Source: Symbiodinium natans (Eukaryota; Sar; Dinophyceae; Suessiales; Symbiodiniaceae). From it: a DNA stretch of 64,000 bases. A model generated the notes under the pieces. That model did no database searches, was not told the origin of the DNA, and saw nothing but the letters and a program-made list of their open reading frames with translations. Position numbers and translations under genes: made by a program. The DNA is taken from assembly GCA_905221605.1 (NCBI GenBank), contig CAJNDS010002151.1, positions 570,259 to 634,258 of the forward strand. Reading direction: 5' to 3'. Every line of letters begins with the position of its first letter. Positions within the stretch are counted from its first letter, which is position 1. Below, piece after piece: positions 52,337 through 63,160 of the stretch.

Positions 52337-52425
52337 GGTGGTTGTCAAAATTCTGATCCCTTTTGGGGGTACCCTAAATATCAGGTGCTGTATTATAATA
52401 GGGACCAGAATTCTGACAACCACCT
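52337..52425. mobile_element. Family J TIR element
   Basis: GGGTGGTTGTCAAAATTCTG at the left pairs with CAGAATTCTGACAACCACC at the right. GGGGGTACCCTAAATAT is in the middle; part of this recurs at about 9868-9915. Confidence 0.8.
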
Positions 52426-52773
52426 ACATGTCTTTACGTTTGCCCGGCCTTGCGAAGCTTGTGTTCCCCAAAGCGCCCAGCCCGAGCAATACTCGACAAA
52501 GCTACTGCCCCTAGCCGAGACTCGGATGGAGTCTTTGCACGTTAACCTCTAGTTCCTTCAGCCCCCTAACATCAACCACATAAACCCTAAATCCCTAAAC
52601 CCTAAACCGGATTTTTCTTGTGCTCCTGTGAACCCCAAAGCCCTCAAAGCACTGAACTTCAATCCTTCACCCTGGGGTGTCGGGCATAGGGTTTAAAGGT
52701 TAAAGTCATCAAAACTCCACGCCTGACATTTCGTGGGGCTTCATGCCGCTAAATTCTAGGCCCTTCTAGGCCC

Positions 52774-52920
52774 TACTTGGAGGGTCATGGTACTTATGAA
52801 CCACTTATCACTGTACTTACAACTGTACTTATAACCATATTGGGGCACTTAAGGGGCGTACAAGTACAGCTATAAGTACAGTTAGAATTGGTTAAATAAG
52901 TACCATGAACCTCCAAGTAC
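52774..52920. mobile_element. Family I TIR element
   Basis: TACTTGGAGGGTCATGGTAC and TTATGAACC at the left pair with GTACCATGAACCTCCAAGTA at the right, with GTACTTATAA motifs inside. It is a 147-bp near-palindrome. Confidence 0.8.
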
Positions 52921-52955
52921 AGACCCCACCAAAGTCACCTAAAGCCTCCGAAAAT

Positions 52956-53073
52956 GTGAAGTAGGGTGTATATTACTCTTTTTGGTGAGTGTATATAAGG
53001 TTCCTTTCTAATATTGGTGAGTGTATATACTTGGTGCCCTTTTCGGGGTACAAGAAATATATACCCTACTTCA
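52956..53073. mobile_element. Family H TIR element
   Basis: TGAAGTAGGGTGTATATTAC at the left pairs with AATATATACCCTACTTCA at the right. TTGGTGAGTGTATAT occurs twice inside, as in the copy at 29910. Confidence 0.82.
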
Positions 53074-53171
53074 AATGTCCTCTCCGGCTCTAGGAGGCGG
53101 GTCCAGCGCGGCTACTCTGCCCGGGGCCCAGCCTATGCAAATGAAGCAGCCGAGGGTTCTTCAGTGCTTCT

Positions 53172-53240
53172 AGGGTTTAGGGTTTAGGGTTTAGGGTTTA
53201 GGGTTTAGGGTTTAGGGTTTAGGGTTTAGGGTTTAGGGTC
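53172..53240. repeat. TTTAGGG array
   Basis: About ten exact units. Confidence 0.92.
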
Positions 53241-53758
53241 TTCTTGGAGTGTAATCATCAGCAAGGCCCGCAGTTGGGTGACTGTGGCTCTTAAGCCCTA
53301 AACTACCCTAAGCCCTAGACCCTACAACTCTGGGTTGAACCCTCAACCCTACTTTTGACCATGTAGGGTTTAGAGTTTAGGGTTTAGGGTTTAGGGTTTG
53401 TTGTTTAGGGTGCAGGGTTTAGGTTTTAGCTTTTCGGCTTTTAGCCTAGGGCCACAGCAAGAAGTCCGCCTCGTTCTGCGAGCAGGCAGTAGGGTTCCGG
53501 AGCATCTCCAACTCCAACGCCAGATCAGGCCGCCAAAGGCCCCTCAAGGCCCTAAACCCTAAAGCCGCCCTTAACACCTTCAACGCCTTCGACCTGCCCC
53601 AGGAGCCCTCGACCCCAAACACTCAACACCCGAAACTCTAAGCCCTAGTACCCTAAACCTGAATCCTACACTCTGACCCCGAAACCCTATTACCCCATTA
53701 CCCTAAACCCTATTGCCCTAAACCCTCAACTCTATCCGGGGTGTCGGGGATGGGGAGG

Positions 53759-53806
53759 CCTCGTCGACGAGCGAAGACCTCGAGTCCGAGGGCGACGACG
53801 ATGAGG
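53759..53806 (+). CDS. Acidic exon
   Basis: The GGAG|G acceptor and GC donor (GATGAG|GC) bound 16 codons in phase 0: ASSTSEDLESEGDDDE. The acidic, serine-rich composition suits a disordered linker. The product is unknown. Confidence 0.42.
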
Positions 53807-54535
53807 CATGGAGGGGCAACGGGTGTCTAGGGTTTAGGGCTACTAGGGTTTAGGGTTTAGGGTTTAGGGCGATTAGGGTTTAGGAATTAGGGCTATTGGG
53901 GTTTAGGGTTCAGGGCTATTGGGGTTTAGGGTTTAGGGTCAGGGCTATTAGTTTTAGGGTCTAGGGTCTGGGGTTATGGGCTATTAGGGTTTAGGGTCTA
54001 GGGGTTACGGCTCACGTCCCCCTAACTCAGGAATAGACCTCATTTCAACACGAGAACCCCCTATGCAGTAGATGGATCTGTGGTGGTTTTCTGTAGTTCA
54101 GGGGTGTTGGGGTTTGATTTCCGGTGGGCAGGGTTTCGGGATTAGGTAGTTCGTTTGGTTTTTTGGGTTTTAGGGGGGATTTCTGGGGGGTTGATTTGGA
54201 GGCATGTTGGGTTTTAGGTTTGGGGTGTTAGGATTTACTCGAAAACGCCGCAGTGCCGCTTGTCTCCAGCAACCACCCCTTACTGAACCCTAAGCCCTAA
54301 ACCCTAAGTTTAAAACCTACAAGACCCTATAGGACCCTAAAACCCCTCATCCCGCAAACCCCTAAGCCCGCCTAAAGCCACCAACCCCAAACCCGGAGCC
54401 CAAACCGGAAATCCTAGTACCCTGAACCTGGAACGTGTTGACTTGCATTTTTCTCTTGAGCTTCATCTTCTGATACTTTACTTGTTCTTAGTGGGGAATA
54501 AGGGAAATTCGGAACCCTACACCATCCCTTCGGAG

Positions 54536-54620
54536 GCTCCGCGCGGGTGCTGCCGTGGGGCCAGGACCCGAGCTTCTTCCGCGGACTGCGCCTTTTCGGG
54601 CCGATCTTCGGGTTTCGGGT
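54536..54620 (+). CDS. Candidate exon
   Basis: It follows a CGGAG|G acceptor and reads SARVLPWGQDPSFFRGLRLF and GPIF. Overlapping frames on both strands are open. The aromatic-rich sequence is protein-like, but no family is recognised. Confidence 0.35.
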
Positions 54621-55647
54621 TCGGGCTTGCGGAGCATGAGGGGCCTTCAGCAAAGTGCATGTGGAATAGACAAGGCCTCTTGCCGGAGCACACCCAAGGC
54701 TCCAATGCCGCGCATTCGTGATAAGGGGGTTTTGGGTTTTGGGTTCAGGGCTTTGGGATGAGGGTCTACTGGAGTCGGAGGGTTTTGGGCAATTCTTGGG
54801 GTCGTTGAGGGACGTTGAGGACAGCCTATTGTTCACTGTTGAGGTGCAGCAATCCGATCCAAGAATGTGTTCCAACCACCCTCAGAACTGGTGCTCCAAA
54901 CCTCAGCTACGCTGCACATCGAGGGTTTTTTCCGATGACCTTCAGCTAACGAGCACCCAAGCTCAACCCACCAAAAACCTCAACCCGAGGGCCAGCGAGC
55001 AGCAACAAAGCCACTCGACGTCGATGGGCCGTGATGTTCAAGGTTGCAGGCTTAGGGTCTGGGGCTTCCGATTTTCAACAAGTGCTGCCTCAAGCCGAGC
55101 AACCTTTCTCAAACCTACCCGAAGCCTTAAACCCCAGAGCACCCTCAATAGCTTGGGCCAGGGCGCATCCCACTTCGGATTTTGGTGGGTTGTTGTTTAG
55201 GGCCTTGGGGATGTTTAGGGTTTCGGGTTGGGAGTTTAGGGTCTAGGGTTTAGGGTTAGAGGGGTTGGGTTTAGGGCTCTTGGGTTTCCACTTGGTTGCG
55301 GAGTGACCTCAAGCCCCAGACCCACCGAGACTTGATGTGAATCCTTCAAAAACCTGTAGGGTTTCGGGTTTAGGGTTCAGGGTTTAGGGTTGGGGGCCAA
55401 GAGTGGAGAGTTTCGCTAGTTCGGTCTTTTTTCCCTAGTTGCTGAAGAGTAATTATCACTTCAGGCCCCGAGTCTCAAGGGACTGAAGGAGGGACCCTTC
55501 TATGGGACCTCAGGGGGTGTAGATAGCGGTTATATAGGGGAAGAAGATTAAGATTCCCTTGTTGGGGTCCCTACTTCCTTATACCCCTTGAGAGTCTGTC
55601 ATTCTAGAATCAGGGGTAGGGCTCAGGGCTTAGGGGTTCAGCGCCTT

Positions 55648-55748
55648 GTCTTCGAGACTGGGTGGGTAACCTCTAACCTTTTTTTGGTTACATAGAATCC
55701 TACGATATGCAAAAGGTTAACCTTTTGGGGGGGCTAGGGTACCCAGCA
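55648..55748. mobile_element. Family D-like TIR element
   Basis: GACTGGGTGGGTAACCTCTA and AACCTTTTTTTGG at the left; GCAAAAGGTTAACCTTTTGG and GGGTACCCAG at the right, similar to 31750-31855. Confidence 0.6.
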
Positions 55749-55907
55749 CCCTAAACCCTAAACCCTGGCTTGTTTTGTGGTTTTTCTTTTGTAGGTATGT
55801 ACGTATGAATGCACGTAAGAAAGTATGTAAGTAAGTATGTATGTATGTAGGGTTTAGGGTTTAGGGTGTAGGCAACAGAGAACCGCAAAGTCAGAGCTCG
55901 GATTTCA

Positions 55908-56303
55908 TTGGAATGGTTTGACTCAGGTTTACTTGGATGCAGAGCAATCTCCCTCGCGCCTCCTCCCCATGGAGTAGGAACCATGTCCAAGCAGGATGAC
56001 CTGAGTGCAGCTCAGGGTGATCAAATACTGGCAGACATGATACATTTCCGACAGATTGTCTCCGAAGCTGTGGCTCTTTTCAGTGAATCGATGGGCCTGC
56101 TGCTGCTTCTGGCTCTCCTGAAGCTGCCTCCAGCTCGCGACTGCTTCATGCAGAGCTATCGCAAACACAAGCCCAGAGCTGAATCCAAAACCGAATACAC
56201 CCTAAACCCAATGAAACCTAAACACGACAAACCCCAAACCCTGGCATTCTCAGGTTTGCGCGGCCGCCACGAACCGCGGAGGACTGTTGCCCTGTGCTTC
56301 TGA
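55908..56303 (+). CDS. Unidentified ORF or terminal exon
   Basis: The frame from 55908 has an internal ATG at about 55982 and ends in TGA at 56301-56303. It includes GDQILADMIHFRQIVSEAVA, a leucine-rich stretch (GLLLLLALLKLP) and a basic tail. It contains one CCCTAAAC remnant, so the C-terminal third may be intronic. A minus-strand frame over 55929-56168 is also open. No family is recognised. Confidence 0.35.
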   Translation: MEWFDSGLLGCRAISLAPPPHGVGTMSKQDDLSAAQGDQILADMIHFRQIVSEAVALFSESMGLLLLLALLKLPPARDCFMQSYRKHKPRAESKTEYTLNPMKPKHDKPQTLAFSGLRGRHEPRRTVALCF

Positions 56304-56538
56304 ACAGAAGAGCTTGCCTAGCAACCCCAGAAAGCCCAAAAGGCCGCCCGCGATGGCATGGGTTTAGGGTTTAGGGTTTAGGGTTTAGGGTTTAGGGTTT
56401 AGGGTTTAGGGTTTAAGGTTTAAGGTTTAAGGTTTCGGTTTAGGGCTTATGCAACCCTTAAACCTCTAAACTTTCCCTAAACTCGTAGCTAGGGGATCCA
56501 AGTGGGAGTTTGGGCCCTGAAGCCTAGTTGGACCGGAG

Positions 56539-58799
56539 GGGCCGTCGTCCCAACATGTGGTTGAGGACAACTTGCGAAGGGCGTGCGCGGACGGGTCCGT
56601 CGGTAGCCTCAGCAGCAGGTTTAGGGCTTCAAGCCTCAGGTTGGCTCAGGTTTGCTTCAGGGCTGCTGCCCTGAATCCTTAAGACACGTCTTGGGTCTAG
56701 GAGCGCTGAAAGGCCAAGAAAGGAAATCACCGGCCTCAGAGAATCAAAGGTTTATGCAGGGTCTAGGCGTATAGGGTTTACTTTAGAGGCTATAGGGCTT
56801 AGCCTCAGCCTGCCTCGATGCCTGAAGACCAGCAAGCCCTTTGAATGGCCGGGGTCGACCCAAGAGCTGTGGTCAGCTCTGGATGATGATCTCTTTTGGG
56901 GTCCTTGTTGTAAGGCGGCCCCTCTTATCTAGGGCACCCCAAAGGGTCCATACTTCAGAGAACTGACCATGTGCACTTTCAGGTGAGGTAAACCTAAGAG
57001 CCCTACAAGCCCTAAACCCCGCACCCTAAACCCTAAACCCTAAACCCTAAACCCTAAACCCTAAACCCTCCCTAGAAGCCCCAAACCCTGTCAGTGAGGT
57101 CTCAGCCGTCCAGGCGCTTTTGGCGAGCCGAGTCCCCGCGACCGCGTCTACCGACCATGGGTGCGCCCCAAGCGTGTTAGGGGGGTTTAGGGTTTAGGGT
57201 TATGGGTTATGGGTTATGGGGTTTAGGGTTTACGCTTTGGGGTTCAGGGTTTGGGGTTTTGGGTTTCAGGTTTTGGGTTTCAGGTTTTGGGGTTCAGGGT
57301 CTGGGCGTCTTAGGGTCTCATAGCGTCTGGGGTCTAGGGCTTTGCCTGGGTGAGCCTAGGTCCAGGACTCTGCAAGCCAGCTCCTGCCCGTACGATTTTG
57401 TAGACTTTGCGGTTGCTGGTAACGCACGAGCTCTCGTGCTCAACACACCTGGTAAAGAAGATGTAAGGTGTAGCGTGCAGGGTGATGCCCGATTCATTCA
57501 TCTGGGCAGAAGCACTTTTCATGAGAGGTACACTCCCCTTCACGCTGCTGCTGCATGGTGCCCGGTTTTTTCAGTGCATTTCGCTTCTCAACTCTCAACA
57601 CACCCACTCTGTCGCTCAGGGCGTTTGAGCGTGTTTCAAGTTACTCAAAGTATTTCTCAAAGCAGGAGTCCCTTAGTATAGCCCAAAAATACCATGCACT
57701 TCTCGGCTTTAGAATGGTCTGATGCTCGTCTACCATCCGGCTTTCACTACCAGCGCTTGTCAACGCGACATGCGCCGTGCATGTCTCCAGGCACTACACG
57801 CATCAACAATCGTGCACTGTCCGCCCTAAACCCTAAACCCTAAACCCTCAACCGTTCCAAGTTAGCCTGGGCCCCAATACCTTCAGCCACAGCTGCTGAG
57901 GCCCACGGTTGCAGCAAGATTGTGTCAGTGCTTCTCAACGCCGAAGCACAGGCTCATACACGTTCATGTTGCCGATGGAGGGCTCTGACAGCTAGCGTTT
58001 CGGGTCCAACGAGGCGACCCTAAACCCTAGCCCTAAACCGTAGCCCTACACCAAATGAGAACTGAACCGTTTAGGGTCTGCAGATGCTGATACTTTTGCT
58101 CATGAGCTTCTACCTTGGACCCTGACGGTTGCACCCTTGGGTTTGGGGACCCTTTTTCAAGGTCCGCTATGGGGATATAAGGGCAATATTAGGAATGTTT
58201 TAGGGGAAACGTCTTTGGGGTATATCCTTACAAGAACGAGTCTTGATCCCTTGACCTGCAGGTGCTCTTGAGAAGCCGGCTGCAGTGACATTCCGTTGAG
58301 GGGTGGGGGTGTGGTCCCACAGCAGGCGTACCCTGTTGGGATCCTAAAAAAAGGATTCCTATTCGTTGGGGTATATGAGGGGTTTTCCCGTTTTTCGGTA
58401 ATCCCCCCATGTTCAACTATGATGACGCTCCCTGCAATGTAAACTCTCGAACGCTTGTGGGCCTGCAACACAAGCTTCATCCTACTGTTCGCCAGGCGAT
58501 CTTTGTGGGGATTGCCGCCAAACCCAGAAAATTCAAGACACCCTTCCGAGTACGGGTTTAGGGAACCGAAAACACAAAAGACATACTCCTATATGACCCC
58601 CTTCAGAGTATAGGTTTAGGGAACCGAAACACACAAAATCTCTGCTCCTATGACAGGTCGACTGTGTAAACCCTAAACCCTAAGCCCCAAACCCCAAACC
58701 CTAAACCTTAACCTCCTAGAACAGGTCGACTGTGTGGCGAGTGGCGGGGTGACGCCGCTGATGCTGGCGGCCATGGGTGGCCACAGAAGCACGCTTGAG
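56539..58799 (+). CDS. Ankyrin-repeat protein, partial exon set
   Basis: Exons read by hand are 56539-56618, possibly 56825-56893, 57099-57160, 57528 to about 57564, 57901-57951 and 58725-58799. The first reads VVEDNLRRACADGSVGSL, a typical start of an ankyrin stack. VSAVQALLASRVPATASTDH (57099) joins in phase to GYTPLHAAAAW (57528), forming the TPLHAAA signature. AHGCSKIVSVLLNAEAQ (57901) is a helix-2 segment and joins in phase to VDCVASGGVTPLMLAAMGGH (58725). Ankyrin repeats mediate protein-protein binding and are abundant in dinoflagellates. Introns have GT and GC donors and AG|G acceptors. Terminal exons are not found; the ubiquitin-like gene at 59260 could be a following gene or the C-terminal part. 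Confidence 0.75.
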
Positions 58800-58949
58800 G
58801 CGGGTTTGTGCTTCGAGTTGTGGGCACGATGGTAAGCTTTAGTAGGATTTAGGGTTTAGGGCTTAGAGTTTAGGGTCTAGGGTTTTGGGGTTTTGGGGAA
58901 GATTCCCTATGCTGCTAAATTGCCGTCTGGCCGTCTGGTTTCAAACGGT

Positions 58950-59061
58950 CTTGGTAGCCCAGTGGTACCCTTTTCCCCCCTTTTTTTGTTCAAGGTTCCC
59001 TTGTAAAGAAACCAACCCCAAAAACGGTACACTCTCATAGGGTATAGTCACTGGGCTACCA
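58950..59061. mobile_element. Family C TIR element
   Basis: CTTGGTAGCCCAGTGGTACC at the left pairs with TAGTCACTGGGCTACCAA at the right. Confidence 0.82.
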
Positions 59062-59259
59062 ACTGGCGAAGTCTTGGTGGTGACGGCAGTCAAACGGAGG
59101 ACAGTAGGGTGCCATGTCGGGGAAAGACCCTGAACTCAACCCTAGGGGGCAGGGTTGGTTGTCGGCATACGCAGGCAGGACGAGGTTTAGGGTCACAAGC
59201 CACGATGTTGTTTAGGCTCGAGAAGTTCAGCAAGCCCCCAACAAGCAGATCTTGCAGCC

Positions 59260-59696
59260 ATGCCTCCATCGCTTCAGGAACCTGACTCAGAGCCCCCTGC
59301 GGAAGGATCCGATGCTCAGGTCGCGGAGATAAGCCTGAAGCTCACCTACCTTTCGGGCAGCCCAATCCCCGGGGGCGCTCTGCTGGTGAACCCACACCAC
59401 ACGGTCCTGCAATTCAAGGTCGTTGTTGAGAAGGCATTGGATGTGGACCCCTGGAGTCGAGTCGATCTCATCTACGGTGGGCAGCTAGGTAGGCCCTTGG
59501 GACATTTCTTTCTTTTCCTGTCTTAAGGTTCAAGAGGATCATATTCAGGAATATTCTTCAGAGGGTTTTTAAGGGCCATCCTAGGCAAAAAATGCAGAAC
59601 GTCCGGGAGCTCGCTTCCTATCAAGTCTGCGACGAGGATGCCATTCAGGTCGTGGTCCGCAGCGCCTTTAAGACTGCCAGCGGCGAGTGGGAGTAG
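59260..59696 (+). CDS. Ubiquitin-like domain protein, two exons
   Basis: Exon 1 is 59260-59480 and exon 2 is 59585-59696. The intron starts GC (GGTGG|GCAGCT) and ends CCTAG|G. Only this donor restores the frame: the nearby GT at 59489 puts exon 2 out of frame. The product is 110 residues. Residues from about 24 on form a ubiquitin fold: ISLKLTYLSGSPIPGG, then FKVVVEKALDVDPWSRVDLI, then YGG across the intron, then RELASYQVCDEDAIQVVVR. The pattern LIYGG...L..Y.V.D.D.IQVVVR is that of ubiquitin-like N-domains common in dinoflagellate proteins. It ends without a diglycine, so it is unlikely to be a conjugated modifier. The frame is also open upstream of the ATG, so the start may be further left. 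Confidence 0.8.
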
Positions 59697-59812
59697 CAGC
59701 GACACCCCAATTCTACCCAAGTTGTGTAAAGCTTAAGTCAGCAGCGAGTTGACAGTGGTTTAGACTACTTCGCATCGTGACATGGCGCTCAAGCGCCTAA
59801 GGAGACACTGCG

Positions 59813-60181
59813 TCAATCCTCGACCATTCCATTGTTGAGGTCTGCACCTGCATGCAAAGCATGCGCGTGGGCCTCTGCGGAATCTGTGCTGGCGTTTGCT
59901 TCACGGAGCGATCTGAGGGAGTGAGGAGGGCAGTGGGCTAGTTGAAGCAAAGGCAGGGTCCTTTTCATACATGAAGCCAAATCAGTGAGCTCCCCAAGCG
60001 AGTGCGGCACGAGCCTGGTTTGGCAATTGGTGGGTGGTGGCTTCCAGATATTGCTGTTGAATCCTTCGAGGTTATGTGTCCTTGCCGTAAGGAAGCCGGT
60101 TGCATTGTACAGCTGCACAGAGCCGTTCTCCACGCGGGAAGCGGCATCACTCGGACTCCTGATGGCGGCGACGCAAAGCAC
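59813..60181 (-). CDS. Possible convergent minus-strand terminal exon
   Basis: A 122-codon minus frame without repeats runs to a TGA at 59813-59815 and includes RVENGSVQLYNATGFLTART and SLGELTDLASCMKRTLPL. It lies right after the stop of the ubiquitin-like gene on the other strand, so it could instead be that gene's 3' UTR. Two + strand frames of about 88 codons overlap it. No family is recognised. Confidence 0.3.
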   Translation of the reverse strand: MLCVAAIRSPSDAASRVENGSVQLYNATGFLTARTHNLEGFNSNIWKPPPTNCQTRLVPHSLGELTDLASCMKRTLPLLQLAHCPPHSLRSLREANASTDSAEAHAHALHAGADLNNGMVED

Positions 60182-60692
60182 TGGAAGGGGCAGTCAGTTC
60201 GGGCCATGCACGATGAGCCCCACCACACAAGCCCAAAACCCCCGACAATGAAAAAGGGGCCATAGAAAAAGTACAAAACCGAGCAAGAGAAATGAAACCT
60301 AAACCTAAGCCCCTCGAAGCCTAAACCTCACAGTAGGCGTCTACTTGTAGGAACAACTCTATCCTTCTTGGGAATCATTTTTGTTTTTGTTTCTATAAAA
60401 CCCAAGAGGATATGAAGAATATTATTTTCATTAAGGCTCTCAGGGGAGTATAGACAAAGGTGCCCGAACCCTAAACCCTAAACCCTACACCCCAAACCCT
60501 AACCCTGAACCCTACACCCTTTGTTCCACTTGGGCCTCAGCCACACCCGGAACTCCTAACCCCCCTAATAGCCTAAACCCTACAAACCCTAAACCCTATC
60601 CCCTAAACCCTAAACCCTACACCCTAAACCCAAAACCCTTAAAGCCTAAAGACCTAAAAAACCCTAAACCCCTAAACCCTAAACCCTCCAAG

Positions 60693-63160
60693 CGAAACTT
60701 CGTCGCCTTGCGGGACGAGGCGCTGCTCGCGGCCAAAGCTTCCGTGCATGAAGAGCTGCCCGGGGTGCGACGGTGTTTTGGGGTTTTGTTTGTTTTGTTT
60801 TTTTGTTTTTAAGGTTGTTTAGGGTGTTTTCGTGTTTTTTAGGGTTGTTTAGGGTTTTGTTGGGCTTCTGGGTTTTGAGGGTTGTGTAAGGGTTTAGGGG
60901 TTTGGGGTGAAAAGCTGCCTGGGGTGCGACGGCACCGGTTTTTTGGAGTTTTGGGGCTTTAGGGTCTTTAGGGTTTTCTCGTTGCTTTTGTTTTGTAATG
61001 TTTTTGAAGGGGTCTTCGGTTTTGGGTTGTTGGGTTTTTGGGCTCTTGGGTTTTGGCTTTCTTGGGTGCTAGGGCCCAAAGGGTTTTGGAGTTTTTGAGT
61101 TTTTGCCCAAAGGTTTAACCTTTAGTCAGTTCTCCTTGAGAAGAGGATTTTTTCACAAGTAGGCCAGCGTCTGCAGGCTGTTTTGCGAGAGCCACAGGGA
61201 GTGAAAGGGCCCAGGTTCCACAGTGCGTGCTTCACGAAGCCCCTGAACCCTACAGTGGCCCTACGTGCCCTAAATTCTAGGGTTCTTAAGGGAGGGGGGG
61301 TTCAAGGGGGTTCAAGGGGGGGTATGGAACCCAAGACTCCCTAGTGCTCCCTGCTACTCCCCGAAGGCTCCCTAAGCTGCCCTAAGGTTCCCTAGGTACC
61401 TACCCCTTGAAGCCCCCCCTCCCTCAAGAACCCTAGAACTAAACCTACTCACTCCCGTTCCCTTCGCTTCCTACGTCCCAGCTCCCGCTGCCTGCAGAAG
61501 CCGACCTCTAGACTTGGAATCCTGCACCCTAAACCCTAAACCCTATAACCCCAAACCCTAAACCCTAAACCCCAAACCCCAAACCCCAAACCCCAAACCC
61601 CAAACCCCAAACCCCAAACCCCAAACCCCAAACCCCAAACCCTAAACCCAATCCTGAAACACTAAACCCTAAACCCTAAACCAAGCTTGTAGCAACGTAA
61701 CCCGAAACCTAATTAAAGGGTTCTTAAGGGAGGGGCGTTCATTGGAAACCTAAGGAACCTTCGGGAAGCTTAGGGAGCCTCAGGGAGTAGTAGGGAGCAT
61801 TAGGGAGTTTTAGGGAACAATGGGTTATGTACCCTTGAAACCCCTGTAGGAACACTATAACCCAAGATCCGAACCCCCTCATCAGGCGAGGGGTCAGGAG
61901 CGACAAGCAGTTCATCTGGCTGAACTCTTTGGACACACGCAGGCGCGTGGGTATTTTTTTTTGTGTTTAGGGTTCAGGGTTTAGGGTTGATAGGGTCATT
62001 ATGAGGCGGCACCCTTTAAAAAGGGATCCCAAGAAGGGACCCTAAATTAGAGAACTACCCATGCCGCCACATAGGGCTCAGGGGTTAGGGTTAGGTGTGT
62101 TGGGTTTGGTTTTTGGGTTTCGGGGTTTTGGGTTTGGCGGTTTAGGGTTTGGCCGAGCTAGGGTTTGGTGTTTAGGGTTCATAAGGTTGGAGGGGCTCAG
62201 GGTCCAGGGTTCGACGAGTTCTAGGGGTTTAGGGTTCGGGCCACGTAGCTTGCTTGCAACTGGCATTTGTGTGTAATGATTCTTGAGGGTCTAGGGTTGT
62301 AAGGTCCATGCCATCTTGCTTTCAGCTTTCAGCCCTGAACTCTATGAACCCCACAACCCTAAACCCGGCCCAAACCCTAAACCCTAAACCCCCGAAACCC
62401 AACACCCCCTAAACCCAAAATTTTGAACCCTAACTCCAAACCCTATCAGGCCTGCGCGCCCCGAACCCGATCAAGACTGCAGAGCTGAGTTTTCTCAGAG
62501 CTTTCACAAGGCTGAAGGTCTATGGGGTTGTAGGCTTGAAATACTATATACTATAGTCTCCTATAGTATATTAGAGTCTACTATAATAGTGTAGTGTGTG
62601 TACGCCCTAGGTTGCAGGGTTCACTTCTTTTTTTCTTTTTTTTTTGGGGGGGGGGGGGGGTCAGAGTTCAACACTGGCTGGGATGTAGAAGGATGTAGAC
62701 TTTCGAGTTCAGGGTCTAGGATGCATGCATACTATACAGTGTACTATACAGTATATTATGTAGTATACTATATAGTATACAGGCAGCCCAGTTTAGGGTT
62801 GAGGGAAGTTACGGGTGTATAGGGTGTAGGGTTGGGGGCAAATGCCGTTGGCCTGGGTTTTGCTGCATTTAGGCGTCAAGGGCCCTTAGCCCCTGAATGC
62901 AGTTTTACGACCACAGCGACCCAACGAAGGGCCCGGATGTGGATCAGCCCCTGCTAGGGTTTAGGGTTTAGGGTTTAGGGTTTAGGGTGTAGGGCTTAGG
63001 GCTTAGGGCTTAGGGCTTAGGGCTTAGGGCTTAGGGCTTAGGGCTTAGGGCTTAGGGCTTAGGGCTTAGGGCTTAGGACCTGAAATGTCTGATGAAGGCG
63101 GCAGAGCTGCTGAAGCAGCACATGCCCAAGCCAACTGCATCTGCCCGGGCACCCAAATGA
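60693..63160 (+). CDS. Unidentified multi-exon gene with a defined 3' end
   Basis: Exons: 60693-60764 (RNFVALRDEALLAAKASVHE, then ELPG; GT donor), 61177 to about 61235 (AVLREPQGVKGPRFHSACF; joins in phase 0), 61885 to about 61940 (RSDKQFIWLNSLDTR in one frame; another is also open), 62903-62937 or slightly beyond (FYDHSDPTKGPD), and 63077-63160 (DLKCLMKAAELLKQHMPKPT and SARAPK, then TGA). The RSDKQFIWL segment is reminiscent of the RxDKxxW motif in prolyl 4-hydroxylase-type 2-oxoglutarate oxygenases, but the iron-binding residues are not seen, so I do not assign a function. Confidence 0.5.
60909..60932. repeat. Duplicate of an exon end and splice donor
   Basis: GAAAAGCTGCCTGGGGTGCG plus ACGG repeats, with two changes, the segment at 60750-60773 that spans the exon 60693-60764 end and its GT donor. 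T- and G-rich sequence fills the 135 bases between. Confidence 0.7.
61275..61440. mobile_element. TIR element, copy 1
   Basis: TTCTAGGGTTCTTAAGGGAG at the left pairs with CTCCCTCAAGAACCCTAGAA at the right. The inside has a CTCCC(T/G)-rich series. Confidence 0.7.
61540..61645. repeat. CCCCAAA variant array
   Basis: About ten consecutive CCCCAAA units between ordinary CCCTAAA units. Confidence 0.88.
61715..61860. mobile_element. TIR element, copy 2, reverse orientation
   Basis: It starts GGGTTCTTAAGGGAGGGGCG, then AACCTTCGGGAAGCTTAGGG and AGTAGTAGGGAGCATTAGGG, the complement of the interior at 61340-61400, and ends at about CCTTGAAACCCCTGTAGG. Confidence 0.6.
62540..62785. repeat. TATAGTATAC palindromic clusters
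   Basis: Two clusters (62540-62590 and 62730-62785) of ACTATAGTCTCCTATAGTAT and ACTATACAGTATATTATGTA type flank a poly-G tract at 62646-62660. Confidence 0.75.
62985..63076. repeat. GGGCTTA variant array ending at a splice acceptor
   Basis: About 12 GGGCTTA units. The last one, GGGCTTAG, supplies the AG|G acceptor of the exon at 63077. Confidence 0.9.
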
